DNA from: Clostridia bacterium
GTDB taxonomy: Bacteria > Bacillota > Clostridia > Oscillospirales > Acutalibacteraceae
DNA length: 64,000 nucleotides
NCBI GenBank assembly: GCA_017503135.1
Contig: JAFVTQ010000002.1
Coordinates: 107,502-171,501 of the forward strand
Direction of reading: 5' to 3'
Under the pieces are notes generated by a model that made no database searches, had not been told where the DNA came from, and saw nothing but the letters and a program-made list of their open reading frames with translations. A program made the translations under genes and the position numbers. Positions within the stretch are counted from its first letter, which is position 1; the number at the start of each line of letters is the position of its first letter. Positions 1 to 5,349 of the stretch are shown piece by piece.

Positions 1-104
1 GCATTCGTTCTTCAATTGGTGTGATTTTCACTTTTATTTCATACTTATCAGTTGGCTCTTGTCACAAAATAATTGATAAAAAACTTAATATACAGTAAAA
101 GTAT

Positions 105-130
105 GGCGGGATTAAAACCCCGCCTTTTTT
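105..130 (+). terminator. Rho-independent terminator at left edge
   Basis: Six-base GC stem (105-110 with 118-123), seven-base loop, followed directly by a run of eight T on the plus strand. It would end a plus-strand transcript arriving from left of the window. No gene can be called in bases 1-104: every plus frame meets a stop and no coding signature is visible. Confidence 0.75.
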
Positions 131-157
131 TTGCAACAAATTTGAATTTGTCTTACA

Positions 158-181
158 AAAAAACTCCCCGAAGGGAGTTTC
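158..181 (-). terminator. Terminator of the pheS-pheT operon
   Basis: Perfect eight-base stem 161-168 / 173-180 with a CGAA loop; read on the minus strand it is followed by seven T. It lies just beyond the pheT stop codon. Confidence 0.85.
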
Positions 182-185
182 TTAA

Positions 186-2546
186 TTATGATTTCAATGC
201 AATTCCTTCTTTTGAAAGTGCATCAATAATTGAGTTTGCCACTTCCATAACCTCATCAGTTGTGAGAGTTTTTTCTGGGTTTGAGAATGTGATTCTTGTT
301 GTGATTGACTTGCCGTTTTCGTCACGGTATGTGTCAGTCACTTCTACCTTCTTGATAAGTGGACAATTTGCATTCTCGATAGCCTTGCCAATTGGTGCAA
401 ATGTTTCACTCACGAATGAAAGGTCGATTTCCATAGCAGGGAATTTTGATGGTTCTGCATAATGAATACCATCATCTACAATTTCAGTGAATAAAGGTAC
501 ATCAATTTCAGCAAACACGATAGATGCTTTCTTATCAATTTTCTTTGAAACTGTTGGGTGAACAACACCGATTTTACCGAGAACTACGCCATCACAAGAA
601 ATTTTGTTAAGATTTCTTGGGTGCTCATAAGAAAGAGTGGCATCCATTGGATTGAATGTGAGTGCCTTGTGCTTGATGTTATCAGTAATAACTGAAAGCA
701 TTGTTGCAAGTTCAACATAAAGAGTTTCAAGAGATTTTGTCTTGCTGTAAAGTGTAACACAGAGTTTCTTTCTCTCGTTGCAAAGACCGTCATCTTTAAG
801 TCCGTCAACAGTTCTGCCGATTTCAAACACACCAAAATCAGTTGAGAAATTAGTGTTTGTCTTTACCTGACAAAGCTGGGTTGGAATAATTGACTTACGG
901 ATTGTTTCAATATTAGGATTTGTAGCACCTGAAAGCTTGATATTTTCTTCAATGTCAATGCCTAATGCCTTGTATTCATCATAATATTGCCATACATAAG
1001 AATGAAGCTCGTGAAGTGAATAACGATGAACGAGCATATCTTTAATTCTGTCTTCAACAGTCTTTTCTGCTTTTGCACGGACAGGATAAAGTGGAGCAGA
1101 AGCTGTATGAATATCAAAGTTGTCATAACCGTAAATACGAGTAATTTCTTCAACAATGTCAGCCTTGATAGTAACATCCTTTGTAGCTCTCCAGCTTGGA
1201 ACTTCTACTGTGAAGTTGTCACCGTCGTTTGATGCCTTGAAGCCAAGAGAATTAAGTGTATTTACAATAGTATCATTTGCGATTTCAATACCTGTGTATT
1301 TGTCGATAAATGCCTTGTCGAAGTCAAGTGTAACTGTTGGATATTTGAACGCATATTCGTCAGTAAGAGCAGACACAACCTGTGCTTCAGGGTCAATATC
1401 CATAAGAAGATTAACGAAACGAGCAATTGCAGGAACTGTCATTTCAGGGTCAAGGCACTTTTCATAACGGTTTGAAGCGTCTGTACGATGTGCAAGACGA
1501 ACAGTTGACTTACGGATTGATGCAGCATTAAATGTTGCAGATTCAAGTGTAAGAGTTGTTGTATCCTCTACGATTTCAGAGTCTAAACCACCCATAATAC
1601 CTGCAATAGCAACAGGAGTGTTGTCGTTGCAAATCATAAGAGTGTTTTCGTCAATATTTCTGTCAATTCCGTCAAGAGTCTGGAATGTGAATGGCTCTGC
1701 AAAGCGCTTAATACGGATTTTTTCAACCTTTCTTGAATCGAAAGCGTGCATTGGCTGACCCATTTCAAGCATTAAGTAGTTTGTAAGGTCAGCAAGGAGA
1801 TTGATTCCTCTCATACCGCAGTAGAAAAGACGGATTCTCATATTAACAGGGCTAACATTTTTTGTAATGTTTGCAACCTGCAAGCAAGAATATCTTTGGC
1901 AAAGAGTGTCTTCAATTTTAAGGTCAACCTTTGGAAGATTGTCGTATTGTGAAAGGTCAACCTGTGGCAATGGCTTTAACTCGCGACCTGCAATTGCAGC
2001 AAATTCACGGGCGATGCCATAATGGCCCCAAAGGTCAGGACGGTTTGTAAGTGATTTGTTGTCAACTTCGAAAACGATATCGTCGATTTCATAAAGTTCT
2101 TTGATGTCAGTGCCATTCTTAACATCATCGAGAATGTCCATAATACCTGAGTTGTCGTCGCTGATTCCGATTTCTTTTTCAGAACAGCACATACCGTTTG
2201 ACATATATCCAGCAAGTGGTCTTGGTGCGATTTCTATTTCACCGAGTTTAGCGCCAACTTTAGCAAATGCAGTCTTCATACCAACTCTAACATTTGGTGC
2301 ACCGCATACAACATCAACTAATTCTGCTTCACCAATATCAACTTTTAAAAGGTGGAGCTTTTCTGATTTTGGATGGTCTTCTACAGACTTGATTTCTGCA
2401 ACAACAATACCTGAAAAGTCGCTGCCTTTAAAGAAAATTTCGTTTTCAACTTCTGCAGTTGAAAGTGAGAATTTGCGGATTAATTCCATTTTGTCAAGAC
2501 CACTAAGGTCAACGAAATCACTAATCCAGTTCATTGATAAAAACAT
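186..2546 (-). CDS. pheT: Phenylalanine-tRNA ligase beta subunit
   Basis: Beta chain of the cytoplasmic (alpha-beta)2 phenylalanyl-tRNA synthetase, which charges tRNA-Phe with phenylalanine and ATP. The 786 residues show the expected order: an EMAP/OB-type tRNA-binding domain (about 40-150), the B3/B4 editing region (about 205-370), a B5 domain (about 400-475), a catalytic-like core, and a C-terminal ferredoxin-like anticodon-binding domain (last about 95 residues). Length is normal for bacterial PheT. The ATG has a strong GGAGGAG site and lies 18 bases after pheS, so the two are co-transcribed under the upstream T-box. No anomaly seen. Confidence 0.97.
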   Translation of the reverse strand: MFLSMNWISDFVDLSGLDKMELIRKFSLSTAEVENEIFFKGSDFSGIVVAEIKSVEDHPKSEKLHLLKVDIGEAELVDVVCGAPNVRVGMKTAFAKVGAKLGEIEIAPRPLAGYMSNGMCCSEKEIGISDDNSGIMDILDDVKNGTDIKELYEIDDIVFEVDNKSLTNRPDLWGHYGIAREFAAIAGRELKPLPQVDLSQYDNLPKVDLKIEDTLCQRYSCLQVANITKNVSPVNMRIRLFYCGMRGINLLADLTNYLMLEMGQPMHAFDSRKVEKIRIKRFAEPFTFQTLDGIDRNIDENTLMICNDNTPVAIAGIMGGLDSEIVEDTTTLTLESATFNAASIRKSTVRLAHRTDASNRYEKCLDPEMTVPAIARFVNLLMDIDPEAQVVSALTDEYAFKYPTVTLDFDKAFIDKYTGIEIANDTIVNTLNSLGFKASNDGDNFTVEVPSWRATKDVTIKADIVEEITRIYGYDNFDIHTASAPLYPVRAKAEKTVEDRIKDMLVHRYSLHELHSYVWQYYDEYKALGIDIEENIKLSGATNPNIETIRKSIIPTQLCQVKTNTNFSTDFGVFEIGRTVDGLKDDGLCNERKKLCVTLYSKTKSLETLYVELATMLSVITDNIKHKALTFNPMDATLSYEHPRNLNKISCDGVVLGKIGVVHPTVSKKIDKKASIVFAEIDVPLFTEIVDDGIHYAEPSKFPAMEIDLSFVSETFAPIGKAIENANCPLIKKVEVTDTYRDENGKSITTRITFSNPEKTLTTDEVMEVANSIIDALSKEGIALKS

Positions 2547-2564
2547 AATTTTGCTCCTCCTTTC

Positions 2565-3620
2565 TTAATTTTCGTCGTCTGTGAACTGTGTGAGCACTTT
2601 AAGTGAGCCACTGTTCAAATCACGAATATCTTTAACACCATATTTCATCATTGCAAGACGAGTAAGTCCAAGACCAAATGCGAAACCTGTGTATTTTTCA
2701 GGGTCAATTTCACCAGCTTTAAGAACTTCAGGGTGAATCATACCACATGGGCAAAGTTCAAGCCAACCGCTGTGCTTACATGAAGGACAACCTTCACCAC
2801 CACAGATAAGGCAAGAAATATCAAGCTCAAAGCCAGGCTCAACGAATGGGAAGAAACCAGGACGAAGACGAACCTTGATGTCTTTTTGGAATACTTCTGA
2901 AAGCATTGTTTTCATAAAGTAAATAAGGTTTGAAATTGAAATATCCTTGTCAACCATAACGCCTTCCATCTGGAAGAATGTGTTTTCGTGACAAGCATCA
3001 GTAGCCTCGTTTCTGAAACAACGACCTGGGAAAATAGCCTTGATTGGCATACCGTCGTTTACGAGTGCATCTTTATACTTTTTATAAATAGCATTTTGCG
3101 CTGCTGATGTGTGAGATTTTAACAACTGACCATTATCCAAATAGTATGTGTCCTGCATATCGCGAGCAGGGTGGTCCTTTGGAATGTTAAGTGCTTCAAA
3201 ACATTCATAGTCAGTAACAATTTCACTGTAGTCTTCAATGTTAAAGCCCATTGAACGGAAAACGCTTTCACATTGACGCTGTACAAGTGTAATCGGGTGG
3301 TATGAACCACGAGTTAAGTTAGCAGGAACAGAAATATCGAAAATTGGTGTGCTTTCAATTTCCTTTTTAAGTTCAAGTTCTTTGAGTTCCTGACTTTTTT
3401 CTGCAATTTTCTGTTCAACGAATGCACGAACCTCGTTGACAATCTGACCCATAACTGGTCTTTCTTCAGCTGATAATGAACCCATCATTTTAAGTAATGA
3501 TGTAAGTTCACCTTTTTTACCAAGCACTTGTACTCTGAATTCTTCGAGTTGACTCTGCTCGGTAAAAGTGCTGAGTTCTGCTTCCGCACGAGCACGGATA
3601 GCTTCGAGTTTTTCTCTCAT
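2565..3620 (-). CDS. pheS: Phenylalanine-tRNA ligase alpha subunit
   Basis: Catalytic alpha chain of phenylalanyl-tRNA synthetase, 351 residues, typical length. An N-terminal coiled-coil arm (about 1-90) is followed by the class II aminoacyl-tRNA synthetase core. Motif 2 is seen as FRNEATDACHENTFFQMEG and motif 3 as GFAFGLGLTRLAMMKYG. A cysteine-rich insertion (CLICGGEGCPSC, then CPCG) near residue 270 resembles the one seen in many PheS proteins. It is the first gene of the pheS-pheT operon and is preceded by a phenylalanine-type T-box. Confidence 0.97.
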   Translation of the reverse strand: MREKLEAIRARAEAELSTFTEQSQLEEFRVQVLGKKGELTSLLKMMGSLSAEERPVMGQIVNEVRAFVEQKIAEKSQELKELELKKEIESTPIFDISVPANLTRGSYHPITLVQRQCESVFRSMGFNIEDYSEIVTDYECFEALNIPKDHPARDMQDTYYLDNGQLLKSHTSAAQNAIYKKYKDALVNDGMPIKAIFPGRCFRNEATDACHENTFFQMEGVMVDKDISISNLIYFMKTMLSEVFQKDIKVRLRPGFFPFVEPGFELDISCLICGGEGCPSCKHSGWLELCPCGMIHPEVLKAGEIDPEKYTGFAFGLGLTRLAMMKYGVKDIRDLNSGSLKVLTQFTDDEN

Positions 3621-3661
3621 AATCTCAATCCTTTTCTAATATATATGTTCGGAAAAATGGG

Positions 3662-3913
3662 AACAAAAAATCCCACACTCCAAAGAGCATGGGACGAATA
3701 AAATCCGCGGTACCACCCAAATTTTAGCAAAAAGCTAACACTTTCCGTGTTCAATAACGAGAACAAACCGTCATCATCTACTGTCAGTTCAACGATGCCA
3801 CTCCAAAGGGAACTTCAATTAAGTTTTCGACTTATGTGCTTTCAGCCACGGCACAATTCTCTGGCAAGATTACTCACTTAATCTACTTTCTTTTTCACTG
3901 TGTTTTCAATATC
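3662..3913 (-). promoter_or_regulatory. T-box leader (tRNA-Phe sensing) of pheST
   Basis: Read on the minus strand, the leader has an AG-rich start with a GCCGTGGCTGAAA element, a specifier region GAAGTTCCC, the T-box core GGTGGTACCGCGG (complement of 3705-3718) and an intrinsic terminator (3671-3694) followed by a T run. A TTC codon at 3812-3810 in the specifier region would pair with the tRNA-Phe GAA anticodon. By family knowledge, uncharged tRNA-Phe binding to the specifier and to the T-box bulge prevents terminator formation and turns on pheST. The downstream genes match the specifier. Confidence 0.95.
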
Positions 3914-3919
3914 CTATGT

Positions 3920-3948
3920 ATTATAGCAAAAGTGCATTTTCAAGTCAA
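3920..3948 (-). promoter_or_regulatory. Vegetative promoter of the T-box/pheST operon
   Basis: On the minus strand: TTGACT (3948-3943), a 17-base spacer, TATAAT (3925-3920). Nearly perfect sigma-A consensus, with the start site expected at about 3913, directly before the T-box leader. Confidence 0.85.
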
Positions 3949-3999
3949 GAGTATTTTATAATGTAATGTGCTTCAAAAAAATGAATTAATGCAACAAAA

Positions 4000-4020
4000 A
4001 AAGGTGTCTTTGCAGACACC
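4000..4020 (-). terminator. Minus-strand intrinsic terminator without an assigned gene
   Basis: Hairpin with arms 4002-4008 (GGTGTCT) and 4013-4019; on the minus strand it is followed by seven T. It lies upstream of the pheST promoter and downstream (minus sense) of the minigene region. It may end an antisense transcript across 4.0-4.7 kb or simply insulate the promoter. No minus-strand gene is evident there. Confidence 0.6.
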
Positions 4021-4145
4021 CAACATATTAATAATATCAAATCGAAAGCCAAAAGTCAATAGTTTTTGAAAAGTTTTATGAGCATAATATACAAATTCTG
4101 CGAAATAAACAACTAAAAACTATTAACTTTGTACAAAATTACATA

Positions 4146-4174
4146 TTGCAATCTGTGTTTTTTCGTGTTATATT
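4146..4174 (+). promoter_or_regulatory. Promoter of the minigene RNA
   Basis: TTGCAA at 4146-4151, a 17-base spacer, TATATT at 4169-4174 (continuing TATTATAG). Start site expected near 4181, about 23 bases before the first minigene. Confidence 0.6.
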
Positions 4175-4203
4175 ATAGACACAGAAAGGAAAAGGTGATT
4201 CCA

Positions 4204-4215
4204 ATGTACAGTTAA
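4204..4215 (+). other. Minigene 1 (ATG TAC AGT TAA, Met-Tyr-Ser)
   Basis: Three sense codons directly behind AAAAGGTGATTCC, with a six-base gap from AGGTG to ATG. Translation is not demonstrated; the case rests on repetition of the same arrangement in units 2 and 3. Confidence 0.4.
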
Positions 4216-4269
4216 AACCTAATCCAAAGTAAACCCAAATGCTTAATATAAAAAGATAAGGTGGTTCCG

Positions 4270-4281
4270 ATGTTCAACTAA
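4270..4281 (+). other. Minigene 2 (ATG TTC AAC TAA, Met-Phe-Asn)
   Basis: Second copy, behind AAGGTGGTTCC. The second codon is again aromatic, and length and stop codon are preserved although bases differ from copy 1. Confidence 0.4.
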
Positions 4282-4336
4282 ATCTTCGTTCAAATTAAAG
4301 CAAATAGGTTTAATAAGAAAAGATAAGGTGGTTCCA

Positions 4337-4348
4337 ATGTACAGGTAA
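4337..4348 (+). other. Minigene 3 (ATG TAC AGG TAA, Met-Tyr-Arg)
   Basis: Third copy, behind AAGGTGGTTCC. Same architecture as copies 1 and 2. Confidence 0.4.
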
Positions 4349-4593
4349 GAAACCCTGAAATCTCTGATAATAAATCTTAGTTTAAAAGATAATAAAGTGT
4401 AGCAAACAGCACAGACGAAAAGCAACACTAGTTCTAAAAAGAATCAAGTGAATTTAATATAGATAAATGTTTGCAAACTAAGTTTTATAATTAAGAGATT
4501 ACTTTCAAAGCCTTCGTAAATAATTCTAAAACATTAAAGAATCTCGCTTTTCGAGAATAATTTGAAATCAATGTTAAAGAGAATCAAGTTCAA

Positions 4594-4635
4594 ATGAAGG
4601 CAAAAAAATTTAAGAAAGAGAGGAAGCTCAAATGA
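4594..4635 (+). CDS. Short basic peptide ORF (13 aa)
   Basis: ATG to TGA encoding MKAKKFKKERKLK, nine of thirteen residues Lys or Arg. The ribosome-binding site is weak (AAAGAGAA upstream). Its stop overlaps the next start (ATGA), which would couple translation of the two. Either a leader peptide or chance; no family recognised. Confidence 0.25.
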   Translation: MKAKKFKKERKLK

Positions 4636-4664
4636 TGTTAGATATCAAGAGTGAACAGAAGTAA
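4632..4664 (+). CDS. Leader-like peptide ORF (10 aa) ending inside a terminator stem
   Basis: ATG ATG start behind a good GAGAGGAAG site, encoding MMLDIKSEQK. The stop codon at 4662-4664 lies in the 5' arm of the terminator hairpin, so a ribosome finishing this ORF would cover that arm. This is the layout of a translation-coupled attenuator, although no structural gene follows directly. Confidence 0.35.
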   Translation: MMLDIKSEQK

Positions 4665-4713
4665 TCCCCCGGTCCGTGAAAGGCGTGTAAAGAAACGTCG
4701 ACCTTGGGGGTTA
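4658..4713 (+). terminator. Long-stem terminator of the minigene RNA
   Basis: The 5' arm (4658-4675, AGAAGTAATCCCCCGGTC) pairs almost fully with the 3' arm (about 4700-4718), around a loop of about 23 bases, followed by a run of seven T. The stem is long and stable for an intrinsic terminator. Confidence 0.8.
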
Positions 4714-4733
4714 CTTCTTTTTTTATGCCTTTT

Positions 4734-4758
4734 TCGTCCCTTGGGGCGATTTTTTTGT
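4734..4758 (+). terminator. Second plus-strand terminator
   Basis: Compact GC hairpin (TCGTCCC with GGGGCGA) at about 4734-4750 followed by seven T. It backs up the preceding terminator and separates the minigene unit from the tRNA promoter. Confidence 0.65.
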
Positions 4759-4806
4759 TTATAAATAAGGTTTCGATAAATTCAATTTTGTTAACCTTTA
4801 ATCCAC

Positions 4807-4835
4807 TTGACTTTTATATTGCAAAATGATAATAT
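4807..4835 (+). promoter_or_regulatory. Promoter of the tRNA-Leu locus
   Basis: TTGACT at 4807-4812, a 17-base spacer, TAATAT at 4830-4835; start expected near 4842. It lies upstream of the truncated tRNA copy, so the primary transcript would carry the 4878-5044 insert ahead of the intact tRNA. Confidence 0.75.
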
Positions 4836-4855
4836 TATCAAGCATTTTAATATAT

Positions 4856-4877
4856 GCGGATGTGACGGAACTGGCAG
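4856..4877 (+). pseudogene. Truncated duplicate of the tRNA-Leu 5' end
   Basis: 22 bases identical to the first 22 bases of the intact tRNA-Leu at 5045-5066, including the acceptor 5' strand and part of the D arm, preceded by a similar TAATAT stretch. It breaks off in the D loop, where the structured insert begins. Confidence 0.85.
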
Positions 4878-5044
4878 TTTTTAGCCGAGCGCCTCCGGTG
4901 GAGGATGAAGCGAAGGCTAAAAAGACGCAGCGGTCAAAATCTTTTCACGCACCAAGTGAAAAAAGATTTTGGGCACCGCAAGTGTCACGTGGGCACGGTT
5001 GAAAACCATAAGTAAAAGCAAAATTCAAAATAAAAAATTAATAT
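4878..5044 (+). mobile_element. Structured insert between duplicated tRNA 5' ends
   Basis: About 167 bases flanked by 22-base direct repeats of the tRNA 5' end. It folds into a hairpin with a nine-base outer stem (4878-4886 with 4915-4923) and an inner CCTCC/GGAGG stem (4892-4896 with 4900-4904). A second, longer hairpin follows (4935-4948 with 4956-4971), enclosed by GCGGT/ACCGC (4930-4934 with 4975-4979), then a small GGTT/AACC hairpin near 4997-5007. No ORF. It behaves like a small non-coding mobile element that rebuilt an intact tRNA downstream; the family is not recognised. Confidence 0.5.
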
Positions 5045-5132
5045 GCGGATGTGACGGAACTGGCAGACGTGCAGGCCTCAGACACCTGTGGATATTACTT
5101 CCTTGTGGGTTCAAGTCCCATCGTCCGCACCA
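5045..5132 (+). tRNA. tRNA-Leu (anticodon CAG)
   Basis: Class II tRNA: acceptor GCGGATG paired with CGTCCGC, an anticodon loop CTCAGAC with anticodon CAG, a long variable arm (GGA/TCC stem), a T arm GTGGG-TTCAAGT-CCCAT and an encoded CCA. It reads CUG leucine codons. The top anticodon-stem pair is a C-A mismatch, a minor oddity. Flanked on both sides by partial copies of itself. Confidence 0.92.
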
Positions 5133-5136
5133 ATAT

Positions 5137-5164
5137 CGAAAAGTCCACTTTTGTGGGCTTTTTA
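5137..5164 (+). terminator. Terminator of tRNA-Leu
   Basis: Stem AAGTCCAC / GTGGGCTT with a TTTT loop followed by T residues, beginning about six bases after the encoded CCA. Confidence 0.75.
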
Positions 5165-5180
5165 ATATTTAAAAGATAAA

Positions 5181-5296
5181 AGTTGGGACTTGAACCCTTG
5201 GGTTTTTCCGTTAAGAAAACGATATGGTATATCGTTTTTAGGCAAAAGCACAATGCGAATCCCCCCATTCGCATTGTGGGCTATAATTCAAGTCCC
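5181..5296. mobile_element. Multi-hairpin element with tRNA T-arm inverted repeats
   Basis: Outer inverted repeat GGGACTTGAA (5185-5194) / TTCAAGTCCC (5287-5296) enclosing two perfect hairpins: ten-base arms 5216-5225 / 5229-5238 and twelve-base arms 5249-5260 / 5267-5278. The left outer arm (5185-5197) is the exact reverse complement of the tRNA T-arm at 5107-5119; the right arm is a direct copy of it. The three-way-junction form and absence of an ORF suggest a small MITE-like or structural-RNA element associated with the tRNA 3' end. Confidence 0.5.
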
Positions 5297-5307
5297 ATCG
5301 TCCGCAC
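5287..5307 (+). pseudogene. Duplicate of the tRNA-Leu 3' end
   Basis: 21 bases identical to tRNA positions 5110-5130 (T loop through the acceptor and first C of CCA). With the intact gene it forms direct repeats around the 5133-5286 element, as left by elements that target tRNA 3' ends. Confidence 0.85.
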
Positions 5308-5313
5308 TACAAG

Positions 5314-5345
5314 AAAAGCAGTTTGAGAATTCTCAAACTGCTTTT
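5314..5345. terminator. Bidirectional terminator
   Basis: Perfect 32-base palindrome (arms AAAAGCAGTTTGAGAA and its complement, centred on GAATTC) with A and T runs at its ends. It ends the minus-strand exporter gene and any plus-strand readthrough from the tRNA locus. Confidence 0.8.
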
Positions 5346-5349
5346 ATAT

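Larger units (their letters stand above)
4185..4385 (+). repeat. Three tandem repeats of about 67 bases, each carrying a three-codon minigene
   Basis: Start codons at 4204, 4270 and 4337 give spacings of 66 and 67 bases. The core of each unit is AAGGTGRTTCC followed one base later by ATG, two codons and TAA. The core is better conserved than the spacers, which still align between units 1 and 2 (shared TTAATA...AAAAGATAAG). The AAGGTGATTCC core resembles an extended Shine-Dalgarno sequence complementary to the 16S rRNA 3' end. Confidence 0.65.
4181..4713 (+). ncRNA. Candidate regulatory RNA or micro-ORF transcript of unknown family
   Basis: A self-contained unit of about 0.53 kb with its own promoter (4146-4174) and a long terminator hairpin (4658-4707). 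It has no ORF of ordinary size. It contains three repeated minigenes (ATGs at 4204, 4270, 4337), each under a ribosome-binding site, and two overlapping short ORFs (4594-4635, 4632-4664) just before the terminator. I do not recognise it: motifs of RNase P, tmRNA, SRP RNA and 6S RNA were looked for and not seen. The middle part (4390-4560) is AT-rich with a small hairpin around 4540-4556 and nothing else recognisable. Confidence 0.45.

Noticed and set aside
1-60. Possible start of a DivIVA-like protein on the minus strand (MKITPIEER...)
   Set aside because: Only about ten codons before the window edge, a GTG start and no ribosome-binding site; the resemblance is too short to support a gene.
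4243-4428. Minus-strand 61-codon frame across the minigene repeats
   Set aside because: No ribosome-binding site, starts at TTG, no recognisable domain; it is the antisense shadow of the repeated minigenes.
4181-4713. Minigene RNA as tmRNA, SRP RNA, 6S RNA or RNase P
   Set aside because: No tRNA-like ends, tag ORF, SRP Alu/S-domain motif, 6S open bubble or RNase P core sequence could be found.
4856-5132. A split or intron-containing tRNA gene
   Set aside because: The downstream tRNA is complete on its own and the insert lies before it, so a duplication explains the data better than an intron.
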